Positions 46,201-55,099 of a DNA stretch of 64,000 nt are shown one piece after another. The translations under genes and the position numbers were made by a program. The stretch lies in the NCBI GenBank assembly GCA_013334925.1, contig JAAXWP010000002.1:83410-147409 (forward strand), read 5' to 3'. How positions within the stretch are numbered: position 1 is the first letter of the stretch; every line of letters starts with the position of its first letter. The notes beneath the pieces are model-generated. The model saw only the letters and a program-made list of their open reading frames with translations. It made no database searches and was not told where the DNA came from. The DNA is from Chlorobiaceae bacterium (GTDB lineage Bacteria > Bacteroidota > Chlorobiia > Chlorobiales > Chlorobiaceae).

Positions 46201-46735
46201 TGTTGAACAGCGAGGCAGGGGTTTTTTGATTCTGGAGCTTTGTACCTGCTGTCGATTTATGGTCGTTGATCAGCAGCTCCACATCCCCTTCCGTGATCCA
46301 CAGATCTTTCAGAACATCGATCTTCTGACCGTTTGCAATGGCTTTAGCAAGAAAAATACCGTTGATCCCTCCTGCCGACGTACCTGAAACAATGTCGATG
46401 ACAAAGGTTCTCGAAAGTGGCGCATCGTTTTCGAGCAGCTCATCAAGCTGCTCATCCGGAGGCAGCTTCGAATGACAATATGCCAGCTTTCTGTAGACAA
46501 GCTCCACATCATCAAGCTCTTTATATGATTTCAGCGGCCTGCCGTTCTCATCGACCGCCGTCGCCCGAACCATCCGGAGCAGTTCCTGGGCGATTCCGTT
46601 CATATAAATCGCCAGCGAAACGCCGCCATACATGACAACGGCAAAACGGACTTCCGATTTCTGGCAGGAGTGGTTGTACATGGGCGTCAGCATCTGGTTA
46701 AGGGAAAAAGCAACACCAAACCCGACCTGTTGCAA
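43244..46735 (-). CDS. Large patatin-like phospholipase with C-terminal membrane segments
   Basis: Up to 1163 residues from a TTG; an ATG at 46693 (MLTPMYNHSC) or 46681 is also possible. The patatin domain has the oxyanion loop 'GGVSLAIYMNG', the nucleophile 'GTSAGG' and the catalytic Asp in 'GDGGYLDN' (about residues 30-360). A long region follows with charged helices and a DUF3376-like section. Three hydrophobic helices end the protein (about 1080-1155). Patatin-like enzymes hydrolyse phospholipids; members this long with a membrane anchor are less studied. It stands alone between the alcohol dehydrogenase and the HAD gene. Mode of action on self or foreign membranes is unknown. Confidence 0.85.
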   Translation of the reverse strand: MQQVGFGVAFSLNQMLTPMYNHSCQKSEVRFAVVMYGGVSLAIYMNGIAQELLRMVRATAVDENGRPLKSYKELDDVELVYRKLAYCHSKLPPDEQLDELLENDAPLSRTFVIDIVSGTSAGGINGIFLAKAIANGQKIDVLKDLWITEGDVELLINDHKSTAGTKLQNQKTPASLFNSQRMYLKLLDAFEKMEKGKDLNSAGAEPLTRKIDLFVTATDILGLTLPIRLKDSTVYERRHKMVFRFSRNNDPDWNDFGKENNRMLAFAARSTSSFPFAFEPMRLCDIDGGLKDEKAWKRFFRGYPDVARDGTVGYQDRPFGDGGYLDNKPFSYAIETINERDSEFPVERKLLYIEPVPDHPETELERSGKPNAIDNTLDALIKLPRYETIREDLEKINERNRITDRVDQIIRNMENDRSAADWIPYYERGEVYKNWLNDGRRGPEPVWAKPDLDDQEWGELDLIDMTKRKGPGYIAYHRLEIDAVTDDFGRLLTRLAGFEENSDYFLVFRYLVRAWKGKRYADYRNRDEEVLQRTMNRMPDVGEKMKTMNQFLHSFDLTFPLRRLRFLRRKIDQLYLLGDNELAREIGDLLERNLRLYHKNEAIDLETSDFDAGSIRKSLIDFKRSVVNDNLALLTRTGRELRRRSVKGDEEPGKLFRLVSDLFDQLVQLSEVTTASAASCNVTEPGEAGAKGKGAGIDRREPDREQAFLPVFTYLFRSGSDGMSRETVTDTNDCLRKVIALLDNHQELMSIMNLIGDTISESMKLAIESSDRICRSELGIGEVYQSLELQQAHQVVRMILRVYYQNYSDIDRVVFPILYGTGIDEAGHIDILRLSPCDARCLIDERSLGLSKLAGTALGNFGGFMDRRWRQNDIMWGQLDGAERIITALMPDKETAVKLTGEAQATIVYETIMNGSAGRMGKEEANNLLVEPFMHASDGTSVENRLSDFLASLKGNAGRDYRKKLDAIIDDGEVRDHYRRVFTYNRQLEPASTLRSAARASTVTGKLLSGIADQYNGTGKRFSSFIVRAGTMFAWLVEAAVPRSMARLIFVHWIKLLYLLEVVLFAGSWLLVNVVVQRFAITAFVLTMAMHMIVTWLNGFLLFRKRWTIAIKGLAIFFAAMLVGSGGVLLYALFSDQNEMLNRLAGVHQFIVEWFWHISPVKQ

Positions 46736-47140
46736 CGGTCAGGCGACATGCACGACAAAAGGCTCACGTACCGGGCCAGTCTTGACTGCATCGCTCATTC
46801 CGAAAAGTGTCTGCCGACATGATCAGGAGCCTTGAGAGTGGTTTGATGTCGATAACATCCGCTCAAAACCGAACTGTCCGGGAACTCAGGAGGAGAAAAA
46901 AACACCTTATAAAAGGTACACAGAGACAGGGTAATCACAGGGGAAAATTCAGCATATTTATCGCATGATGTACTTTTTTCAGGCGCCGATCACCTCTGCC
47001 CCACAGTATCATGTCGAGTGATGCCTGCGCCGGGATAGTAAAAAACCAGGAGACCGGGCATTACGCAGCCTCCTGGTTTTTTAACCGGCATTTCAGCACA
47101 ATAACGGCATACTTACAATCACCAGATGCATCGCATGGAC
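46736..47140. other. Intergenic region with terminator
   Basis: 405 bases between the patatin gene start and the HAD gene stop. It contains the bidirectional terminator at 47040-47082 and no credible gene. Confidence 0.5.
47040..47082 (-). terminator. Rho-independent terminator after HAD gene
   Basis: AAAAAACCAGGAG (47040-47052) and CTCCTGGTTTTTT (47070-47082) form a 13-bp stem with A/T runs at the base, working on both strands. It ends the minus-strand unit containing the HAD gene and possibly the glycyl radical genes. Confidence 0.88.
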
Positions 47141-48178
47141 TCAGTTACGCCGTTTGGAGCTTTTCCATACCGTCCTGAATTCTTTCGACATATTCACCAG
47201 TTTCCAGTGATTGACCTTCAGGGAATCCTGCCAGTGCTCCACGACATCGCCATGATATGGAGGATATGCATACTCCCGAACCGGGTCATCGTGATTCAGC
47301 AATAACTCGATATGAGGATATTTGCTTGTGGATGTCAGATGGAACATACCGAAGTCACCATTGGTATTCCCGAATGCGAACACTGGCACCTTTCCGATCT
47401 GTGAATAGATATTGATGCTCTTGCCATCCTTGTCATCTTTGGAAGGGAAAATTCCCTTTTTGATAACAAACGACGTCCTGCGTTCATCCGCCTTGTAAAT
47501 CGGGCTGATAATCTGACGGGTACCAATCAGATGATTCCTGTCCAGTTTTATCGTCTGCGGACATACGCTCCAGATCACCCCCTGCACCGATCCGGAAACG
47601 ACATAGACCGTAAACCGGTTCGCTCTCAGGTATGTTATCAGTTCAAGCATCGGCTGATAAAACATATCGGACAATATGATATCATACTTCGCATTTCTGT
47701 TTCTCATCAGATATGAGCGCGCCGACTGCACATAGGTTTCATGATCGACACCATCATAAGCCTTCCACACCATTGAATCGATATAGTTGTAGTACGGCTT
47801 CTTCTGAAAATTCACCCAATTGTTCGTAACTGAGGTATCAGCCGGGTTTACGGCAAGTTTTCTGGCATATTGATATTCCGGATATTTCATCAATTCCGGA
47901 TCTGCCGCCGATTTTTTATTCAGACCTTCAACCGCGGCGTACATTTCAAACCACAATGGCGTTTCGCACGCGATAGTACCATCCATATCGAACACCGCCA
48001 CTCGATCCACGACAGGAATTTTTCTTGCAGAGACCTGCACATATTGGATTATCGATTTTTTTACCGACGTATTTTTCCATGAAGGCAGTGGATCTGCAAA
48101 GGCATTTTGCGCTATACATTGCACGCAGAGCAAAAAAACTGCGATCAGGGTAAAGCGGGGCCGCATATTTCTTTTCAT
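47141..48178 (-). CDS. Exported HAD-superfamily phosphatase
   Basis: 345 residues from the ATG at 48178, supported by GGAG five bases upstream; a GTG two codons earlier overlaps that site. A signal peptide ends near 'NAFA-D' (residue 29). The HAD motif is 'VFDMDGT' with Asp64 and Asp66. Motif II is likely in 'YVVSGSVQGV', and 'FAFGNTNGDFGMF' carries the motif-IV acids. It resembles the phosphoserine-phosphatase branch of HAD enzymes but is secreted. It is about 100 bases downstream of the glycyl radical enzyme gene on the same strand. Substrate unknown. Confidence 0.8.
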   Translation of the reverse strand: MKRNMRPRFTLIAVFLLCVQCIAQNAFADPLPSWKNTSVKKSIIQYVQVSARKIPVVDRVAVFDMDGTIACETPLWFEMYAAVEGLNKKSAADPELMKYPEYQYARKLAVNPADTSVTNNWVNFQKKPYYNYIDSMVWKAYDGVDHETYVQSARSYLMRNRNAKYDIILSDMFYQPMLELITYLRANRFTVYVVSGSVQGVIWSVCPQTIKLDRNHLIGTRQIISPIYKADERRTSFVIKKGIFPSKDDKDGKSINIYSQIGKVPVFAFGNTNGDFGMFHLTSTSKYPHIELLLNHDDPVREYAYPPYHGDVVEHWQDSLKVNHWKLVNMSKEFRTVWKSSKRRN

Positions 48179-48278
48179 TTTCACTCCTTTTCACTCAGGG
48201 AACGCCCCCGGCTGACCTCAACTCCGGAAGGACCGGAGAACCCGTTGCAGCCAGGGGCGTTCCCATGCGGATTTTGGG

Positions 48279-50762
48279 TTAATTTGAGCTGACAGGCCGG
48301 TTGATGTAATTTTCCATATGTGACAACGGAAGCGTGATGAACGGAGCGTTCCAGCCGCCTACACGTACCATGATATCGGCATATTTCAGCAGCTTTTCCG
48401 AAGCAGCGGCCGGACTCTCTATCAGGTTCGCAGCCTTGGCGATCTCATAAATCTCCTGATAGTATTGCGAGGCGATCGTCACCGTCAGCATTCCTCCCTG
48501 CTTTGCAATGAACGTTTTTATGATACGCTCAAGCAGGGCATCGGATTCAAGGCAGATATCGGTAATGACGCCTGCAGCAAAACGGTTCAGGTTCAATTCC
48601 CTGAATGCCTCCAGCAACGTCGCCGGGTTCGAATGCCATGTACCGGATGTCGGCGTGAAGTTAGGAGCCAGTGGATCACCGGAATAGCGTGCTGCCGAGG
48701 CTGCATTGCCTGCACCCTGCCAGTTGTATTGCTCGAAGGTGCCAAGACCTGCCGTAAATTTCAGGTCAAAACCGGGAAGCTCCGTCTGCAATGCATTTCC
48801 GTAATACCCTGCGATGCATCTGAGAGCCTGGATTTTCTTGTCATGATCTCCCGCAGGATCCAGGAACACCTTGTCTGCAAGAGTTTTCGACCTGTTCACC
48901 GCATCATGAAACGCATCGAGAATGAACCTTGCGACCTCATTCGTTTCGATGTCGTTACCGAACTGGGGGCTGTTGGTAAAGAAGTCCACCTTGATGGAAT
49001 CGTACATTCTCTGCATTTTCATGTCACCGGTATCACCCGCCGTAAAATTGAAACGAAGAGCACTGATCACATCCGGAAGGCTGTATTTTTTCTTTTCATA
49101 GACCCATTTCTTTATGGCACTCACCGTATTGATCATATCCGGTGCCCCACCAAGGACGGTGCCTCCCAAATTACACTTCGCGCCGCCCCACGACTTGTCG
49201 CGGCCTGTTTCCAGACAGGTACTGAACAATGCGGACACCAGGGGTGAAGGCACGACGAATTCCGAGGTGAGATAGTACAGGCACATCGCCAGGGCGGACT
49301 GATCGACAAAAAAACGGATCTGGGCAACCAATGCCTTCTGCAGATCCGGATAACTGGTCAGCTCTCCGGTATCGATACTCAACTTCTGCCCACGAAGCAG
49401 AGCGGGGTTCGCACTCAGTGCAGCACCACGGTTCAGCGTACACTCGAGAATGGTCATTCCGTTGATCATGCCGAATGTCCATTCGCTTTCGGCATTAAGG
49501 ATCGGCTCCCAGCAACCGTCGACGCAATAATCATTGGCAAGCTTCCGATACATCTCCTTTTTCTCATCATCCTGCTCACCAGAAGACAAGGCATCTCTCA
49601 TGGCGGGGATCATGACATCGTCGTTCAGGATATAGGGCAGGTTTTTAGTCTGTTTTATCGAATCCGCAACCGCAGCAAACAGTTTTTCAGGACTCTCTTT
49701 GTGCAGGCGCACATAAATACCTGGCGTCGAAAGATTCACATTTCTGAACGCCTCGAGTATCAGGTACGTGCAATCGTTGGTCGCGTCTGCCCCGTCCGGT
49801 GTCTTTCCGCCAATGATGATATTCTGTAAGAAGTTGTTCAGGCCTGCCCGCTGGTCCAGATAATAGGGGTGAATGCCGAGAGCCGCATTGTAATCCATAT
49901 GATCCTGCTCTACCAGGTACTGCGTCGAAAAATTGAGCCGGCCTGCCGCCTTGATGATAAAGTTTTCGAACAGCTCTCTGGCGAATTCACGATTATGCTC
50001 TTTCTGCAGATACGGATTCAGCACCTGATCCAGTCTTCCGAGCGACATGAAGTCCATGGTCGAGTGCAGGCAGCAATGGACCAGCCATATACCGTGCAAT
50101 GCCTCATAAAAATTATCGGCAGGCCCGGCCGGCACTTTGGCGCATATCTTCGCCATTTTTACCAGCTCATCGGCTCGAACTTTATCGGTGCACTGCTTTG
50201 CCTCCCTGAGTGCGAGTTCCGAAAACCTCCTGGCATAATCGATAACAGCTCTGCAGGAGATCACGACTGCCCTGTAGAACGCCGTTTTATCGTAAGCGTC
50301 GGCAACTCTCTTCAATCCGTTGTCCTGAATTCGACCCTCGGCATAATCTATGATGCTCTGTAGACCGTAATGAACGACCTTTTCATAATTGATCGTATTA
50401 TGGCCAAGCAATGCCATTTCAGTTTTGTTCGTAACAGAACCAACCCGAAGTTCATCCTCTGTCAGATAATTGGGAAAAACCTTTCCCAGACCGTTCGATC
50501 CCATGGGAATCGTACCGGCAAGAAGATCTCCATCCGCGATTTCAAAACAGTGCGTATACCCGAATTTCCTGGCGTCGCACATTGCCTTGAGCATTTCATC
50601 GATAGCATACGCTCTTCTTATCATCACATGCTCATCAGGATACATGGCTGCGACATCAGGCAAATCCTCTTTTCTGAACCACTCACCAGCCCTGTTTTCA
50701 AAGCCTCTTTTAACAAGTGCTTCGCGTAATTTCATAATCCGATGGGAGATTTGGGATTTCAT
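48279..50762 (-). CDS. Glycyl radical enzyme of unassigned substrate
   Basis: An 827-residue member of the pyruvate formate-lyase/diol dehydratase superfamily. The radical loop near the C-terminus is 'VRVGGWNAPF', with Gly803 as the radical site. The active-site Cys is Cys417 in 'CVDGCWEPI', with Glu419 two residues on, as in the lyase/dehydratase branch (GCxEP pattern); a second Cys is at 413. Pyruvate formate-lyase would have adjacent Cys-Cys, which is absent, so this is not PFL. The 'GCWEP' and 'RVGGW' sequences do not match what I know of choline, glycerol, isethionate, hydroxyproline or arylacetate enzymes. Its start overlaps the activase stop. It requires anoxia. Confidence 0.85.
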   Translation of the reverse strand: MKSQISHRIMKLREALVKRGFENRAGEWFRKEDLPDVAAMYPDEHVMIRRAYAIDEMLKAMCDARKFGYTHCFEIADGDLLAGTIPMGSNGLGKVFPNYLTEDELRVGSVTNKTEMALLGHNTINYEKVVHYGLQSIIDYAEGRIQDNGLKRVADAYDKTAFYRAVVISCRAVIDYARRFSELALREAKQCTDKVRADELVKMAKICAKVPAGPADNFYEALHGIWLVHCCLHSTMDFMSLGRLDQVLNPYLQKEHNREFARELFENFIIKAAGRLNFSTQYLVEQDHMDYNAALGIHPYYLDQRAGLNNFLQNIIIGGKTPDGADATNDCTYLILEAFRNVNLSTPGIYVRLHKESPEKLFAAVADSIKQTKNLPYILNDDVMIPAMRDALSSGEQDDEKKEMYRKLANDYCVDGCWEPILNAESEWTFGMINGMTILECTLNRGAALSANPALLRGQKLSIDTGELTSYPDLQKALVAQIRFFVDQSALAMCLYYLTSEFVVPSPLVSALFSTCLETGRDKSWGGAKCNLGGTVLGGAPDMINTVSAIKKWVYEKKKYSLPDVISALRFNFTAGDTGDMKMQRMYDSIKVDFFTNSPQFGNDIETNEVARFILDAFHDAVNRSKTLADKVFLDPAGDHDKKIQALRCIAGYYGNALQTELPGFDLKFTAGLGTFEQYNWQGAGNAASAARYSGDPLAPNFTPTSGTWHSNPATLLEAFRELNLNRFAAGVITDICLESDALLERIIKTFIAKQGGMLTVTIASQYYQEIYEIAKAANLIESPAAASEKLLKYADIMVRVGGWNAPFITLPLSHMENYINRPVSSN

Positions 50763-51667
50763 GCTGGTATCCTGTTTTTATTGAAAAAACTCACAACATA
50801 TCTGTAACGATCACCTACATCAATCTTATTATCGACCGGGTGGAACGGAAGTCCTGAAGCATCATAATAATGAGTTGCTTCAGAATTGTATGGCAGGACA
50901 TCTATCTTCCCGATACCATACTCCGCGAACAGCAGACTTAACGATTCAAGATATATGCTCAGGTCTGTATGCCCGGGAATGACAGGAATTCGGGCAATAA
51001 TCTCCTTCTGAGGATCTTTCGTCAGATAATCAAGGCTCATTCTGGTCATGCTCTCAAGGTAAGCGGCATTTGCAGTATGACCGGTGGTAAGCCTGCATCC
51101 GAACAGCCAGGTATCGATAAATGGGTAAACCTTCTGAATGTATCGTAAAGGAGCGATCCCTGAGGTTTCAAGCGCGGTATGAAACCCATGCCGTTTACAC
51201 ATCGCAGCCAATTCGGCAAGCGCCTCATATTGCAGCAAAGGCTCGCCACCACTGAACGTGACCCCTCCCTCGCCCTGCAGCAATTCCAGATGAGGCCTTA
51301 TGAGTTCGAACAGGCTGGCAACACTGACTTTTCTTGTAGGAAGCGAAAGAGCACCGGAGTGCTGAACGGTTGATGAATTCGGACATGCCTCGACGCATCT
51401 TCCACACTTTGCACAAACCTCCCGACGAAGCGTGTGCCTGTCATCCGCAAAGGAGTGGACACCATGTTCGCATACTTCACGACATGCACCGCATTTCCCG
51501 CACAAGGAATCAAAATATAAAAGAGGACTTGCATCCGGTTTTGAATGGGGTGAGTGACACCATGTACAATTCAGGTTGCATCCCTGCAGAAACAGTACGA
51601 CCCTTTTTCCCGGACCATCATGTTCGGAAAGCCAGCTGATATTGAAATATGACAATTCACTGTCCAT
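50759..51667 (-). CDS. Glycyl radical enzyme activating enzyme
   Basis: A 302-residue radical SAM activase. 'CNLNCTWC' (Cys30, 34, 37) binds the SAM cluster, and 'GGVTFSGGEPLL' binds S-adenosylmethionine. An inserted ferredoxin-like domain holds 'CGKCGACREVC' (56-66) and 'CAKCGRCVEAC' (85-95), two further [4Fe-4S] clusters. This two-cluster insert is typical of activases for the non-PFL glycyl radical enzymes. Its stop overlaps the start of the enzyme gene (ATGA), so the pair is translationally coupled. Here the activase comes first. Confidence 0.92.
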   Translation of the reverse strand: MDSELSYFNISWLSEHDGPGKRVVLFLQGCNLNCTWCHSPHSKPDASPLLYFDSLCGKCGACREVCEHGVHSFADDRHTLRREVCAKCGRCVEACPNSSTVQHSGALSLPTRKVSVASLFELIRPHLELLQGEGGVTFSGGEPLLQYEALAELAAMCKRHGFHTALETSGIAPLRYIQKVYPFIDTWLFGCRLTTGHTANAAYLESMTRMSLDYLTKDPQKEIIARIPVIPGHTDLSIYLESLSLLFAEYGIGKIDVLPYNSEATHYYDASGLPFHPVDNKIDVGDRYRYVVSFFNKNRIPA

Positions 51668-52238
51668 ATCTGGATCATTAAGATTCGAGCTGAATCTTTA
51701 TACAATACCCGATAGTGCCCGCATATATCAGGGGCCGACCCGAATAAAAGGACATTCCGGAAATATCTTGTGAAATAAAGCTGAGGCAGGCCTTTTGAAA
51801 AGCAGGATATAATGGCATATCGATCGATAATGGGGTATCGTATCTGCGCAAATCATTCCCGACGCCTTCCCGGAATACATGCATAAACCGGAAAGATCCG
51901 ACTACAGCTGTTATGTACGAAGTATTGCAACCAATTGCAAACTCATAAACAGAACAGACTCTGGAGCAGAAGGCATTCAGATATAGACAAACAATTACAA
52001 ATAGATAAAACCACTATTACCGGCAGATATTTCAGATGTTTTCATGTATATGCAATACAAATCAGAAAAATAACACGTTATCGATTCATATCCATCAAAA
52101 CCCAGAAGACATATCATAAATATAACGACAACAGGCATCACCAGCCGATTGCGAATGATATGTCCGAACCCCGTCCCGAATGGTTTCGGAACCAGGCAAT
52201 GATCAGGAGCTTCAGTCGCCGGAGTAGTAATTATCGAC
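51668..52238. other. Intergenic region before glycyl radical operon
   Basis: 571 bases between the activase start and the sigma-54 activator stop. A hairpin AAGATTC/GAATCTT (51680-51698) lies 13 bases upstream of the activase start and could cover its ribosome-binding site. The AT-rich part (51900-52120) is a likely promoter zone. I found no clean -24/-12 element on the minus strand. No gene is credible. Confidence 0.45.
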
Positions 52239-54353
52239 TTACCGCTTGGTGTACTTTTTTCTGATCCCCAGAGCGTCAAGGCGCGAATAGAGGGTTTTGG
52301 GATTGATGTCGAGCAGACAGGCCGCCCCGCCTTCGCCACTGACACGGCCGCCAGCCTTGTCGAGCGCCTCGAGGATGATCTTCAGTTCGAGGTTCTTCAT
52401 CTCGGCCTCGAGCTCCGGCAGGGTCATGGTTGCAGTTCGGCTCATATCTGCCTCATGGTGCGTGGTTCGTTCATGGCTGTTCGTGATGAAATCGAGCGTT
52501 TCCCCCTCCGACATGATCACAGCCTGCTCTATGCAATGGGCAAGCTCCCGGATATTGCCCCGCCACTCCCGTGAAGCAAGTTCGCGGATATCCGCTTCAC
52601 GGATGACCCTGACCGGTTTGCCGAACTCACGGGCGAATTTACGGGCAAAGTGCATGGCGAGCGGCTGGATGTCATCGCGTCGCTCCCTGAGCGGGGGCAG
52701 GTACAGCGGAAAAACGTTGAGCCGGAAATAAAGATCTTCGCGAAAACGATGCGAGGCGACCTCCTTTTCGAGATCGCGATTTGTCGCCGCAACCACTCGA
52801 ACGTTGACCGGTATCACCCGACGTCCTCCGACTCGTTCGAGTTCCCGCTCCTGTAATACCCTGAGCAGTTTTGACTGCAGTTCGAGCGGCAGTTCGCCAA
52901 CCTCGTCAAGGAATATGGTGCCGCCGTCGGCAAGTTCGAACTTGCCGATTCGCCTTTCGATCGCCCCGGTGAAACTGCCCTTTTCGTGGCCGAACAGTTC
53001 GGACTCGATAAGCGCCGCCGGCAATGCGGCGCAATTGACCCTTACCAGCACCTGCTCTTTGCGTGGAGAGAGATTATGGATGGCCCTTGCGATCAGCTCC
53101 TTGCCGGTGCCGGTCTCGCCCTGGATCAGCACGGTCGCATCGGTCGGCGCGACCTGACTAACCCGCTGAAGCACCGCGGCCAGCGCGTCGCTGCTGCCGA
53201 TGATTTCTTCGAAATTGTACCCTGCCCTTATCTCTTCGATCAGGTATGTCCTTTCTCCCTCGAGTTTACGCCGCAGGCGGTCGATCTGTTCGAACGCGAA
53301 ATAGTTCTGGAGCGCCAGCGAAAGCTGTGGTATGATCAGCCGTATCGTTTCCAGGTCTCCAAGCCCGAACGGCGCCTGCTTTCTTGCCATGAAAAGACCC
53401 GCACGGCTCCCGTAACTGTTCCAGAGCTCAAAACTGATGAAGGAACGGATCTGCAACCGGTCACGGACCATCGCCACGAGCTCGAACTCCCGGCACAACT
53501 CCTCGAACACTTCGCCGGAGTAGACGCCCGGTCGAGAGATCAGTTCGAGGCTTTCGCGGACGAAGCGCTCTTTTTCGGGTCCGATATCGAGAAACTCCTC
53601 GGGAGAAAATTCCACATATCCATTTCCCGGTTCCCGCATGAAATTTTCAGAGCTGAGATACTTCCCGTCCTGCCCGACAACCCTGATACCCATGAAGTCG
53701 TACGGCATCAGCCTGCCGATCTGCCCGCACACGGCAAGCATCATGGCGCTTCTATCCCGTATGGTCAGGATTGCGTTGTTGACGGCCAGCTGCATGGCGG
53801 TTTCGGCTTCCCGCTGTCGCAACTCGTCGAACGCCAGCGCATTGCTGACCGCGATGGCTATGGGAAGTGACACATCCGCAAGAAGCCCGCTCTGGATCTC
53901 ACTCCATACCTGGGCATCCCTCGATATGAAGGTGAGAAAACCGATGAGGCGGCCTCCCGAAAGCAAGGGAGAAAAGGTCAGGTGACGCATACCCTGCCCG
54001 TACAGAAGATTCAGCAGCGTGATATCCCTGGAGCTTTTCTCGGAGAGAAAATCGCTGATGGGCACCGTCGAAACGGAATGATCGTCGAGATGATCCTCGA
54101 GCCAGGAACCGGCGATGGGAAACTTCTGGCGTTTCAGGTGATCGGGCAGTTCGAAGCGCAGCATACCGAAAAAAATATTCACGTACTGCTGCTCCCTGTC
54201 CAGAGTGATAATGGCCACCGAGTCGAAATCGAACATGAGTCGAAGCCTGTCCGTGACCGTCCTGAAGAGCTCCTGTGGCTCCCTGATGGTCCCGATGGCA
54301 TTGCTGATGTACTGCATGAGCTGCCGGGACTCGTTGATGGTGCGAGCGTCCAT
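52239..54353 (-). CDS. FhlA-like sigma-54 activator with GAF domains
   Basis: A 704-residue regulator. Two GAF-type sensor domains occupy about residues 10-170 and 185-355 ('[24 protein letters not shown]'). The AAA+ domain has 'GETGTGKE', 'GSFTGA' (Ser in place of the common Ala), '[11 protein letters not shown]' and '[10 protein letters not shown]'. A Fis-type helix-turn-helix ends the protein ('[25 protein letters not shown]'). FhlA-type proteins answer to small molecules rather than a kinase. It is upstream of the glycyl radical operon and divergent from the stress-protein/ABC-export unit, which has a -24/-12-like element, so either could be its target. Confidence 0.92.
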   Translation of the reverse strand: MDARTINESRQLMQYISNAIGTIREPQELFRTVTDRLRLMFDFDSVAIITLDREQQYVNIFFGMLRFELPDHLKRQKFPIAGSWLEDHLDDHSVSTVPISDFLSEKSSRDITLLNLLYGQGMRHLTFSPLLSGGRLIGFLTFISRDAQVWSEIQSGLLADVSLPIAIAVSNALAFDELRQREAETAMQLAVNNAILTIRDRSAMMLAVCGQIGRLMPYDFMGIRVVGQDGKYLSSENFMREPGNGYVEFSPEEFLDIGPEKERFVRESLELISRPGVYSGEVFEELCREFELVAMVRDRLQIRSFISFELWNSYGSRAGLFMARKQAPFGLGDLETIRLIIPQLSLALQNYFAFEQIDRLRRKLEGERTYLIEEIRAGYNFEEIIGSSDALAAVLQRVSQVAPTDATVLIQGETGTGKELIARAIHNLSPRKEQVLVRVNCAALPAALIESELFGHEKGSFTGAIERRIGKFELADGGTIFLDEVGELPLELQSKLLRVLQERELERVGGRRVIPVNVRVVAATNRDLEKEVASHRFREDLYFRLNVFPLYLPPLRERRDDIQPLAMHFARKFAREFGKPVRVIREADIRELASREWRGNIRELAHCIEQAVIMSEGETLDFITNSHERTTHHEADMSRTATMTLPELEAEMKNLELKIILEALDKAGGRVSGEGGAACLLDINPKTLYSRLDALGIRKKYTKR

Positions 54354-54495
54354 GATGAAATTTCTGAATTTCAGGAAACCATATACTCAGATTTTTCTGA
54401 CAATTCAGAATACATAAACCCCTCAAGATTTCCTCAAGCCTCCGGAAACCCACTGTCTACAGGCGTTTTCAGGCCATGCACAGATCTGGAAATTC

Positions 54496-54512
54496 TGGCA
54501 TGGTTATTGGAT
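54496..54512 (+). promoter_or_regulatory. -24/-12-like promoter before uspA-type gene
   Basis: TGGCATGGTTATTGGAT, with GG at 54497-54498, ten bases, then GG at 54509-54510. The -24 half is good; the -12 half is TTGG rather than TTGC. It lies 35 bases upstream of the ATG at 54547 and opposite the divergent sigma-54 activator. Confidence 0.5.
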
Positions 54513-54546
54513 CTGTAACTATTGAACCATAACCGGAGCCAGGACT

Positions 54547-55044
54547 ATGACCGACAACGAAACCAGAGCATCCAGAACGATCCTCTGCCCCGTCGATTTC
54601 TCCGAATCGTCGATTACGACATTGCAGCAAATCGTCACGGACTTCAGTCATGATATCGAGCTGAACCTGCTCCATGTCCTCGAAGTCGGGCCGGGTACAG
54701 GAGAGCACCCCCATGAACGTCCCGACGTTCAGTTCGCCATGTATCTCGAGACCCTGAACCAGGCAGGTTGCCAGTACCGGCTGTTCATCGAATCAGGCTC
54801 TCCTGCAGAAACCATCATCTCGTTTGCCGGAAACCTCCAGCCCGATTTCATCACGATCGGATCCCATGGCATGACCAACCTGAAGTGCCTGGTCATGGGC
54901 AGCACAGCAGAAGCACTCCTGAGGTATGCTCCGTTCCCGGTGCTGCTCTACAAGGCCCATCCGAAGGGACGAGCACCATTCTGCTCATCGAACCATGAAC
55001 ATCGCCCCGCGAGAGAGCGCATGGCAACCATGTACTGGTTCTGA
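54547..55044 (+). CDS. Universal stress protein
   Basis: A 165-residue UspA-domain protein. 'ILCPVDFSESS' opens the fold and 'IGSHGMTNLKCLVMGSTAEALLRYAPFPVLL' holds the G-2x-G-9x-G-S/T ATP-binding motif. The basic C-terminal tail (about 140-165) is unusual. It is first in a run with the ABC-export genes, 55 bases before the membrane fusion gene, and directly behind a -24/-12-like promoter, so it may be made under the same condition as the exporter. Confidence 0.88.
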   Translation: MTDNETRASRTILCPVDFSESSITTLQQIVTDFSHDIELNLLHVLEVGPGTGEHPHERPDVQFAMYLETLNQAGCQYRLFIESGSPAETIISFAGNLQPDFITIGSHGMTNLKCLVMGSTAEALLRYAPFPVLLYKAHPKGRAPFCSSNHEHRPARERMATMYWF

Positions 55045-55099
55045 CCGAACGCGTTCTGAAACTGGAAATCGGATAACAACGTCATAACGGAACAACACC

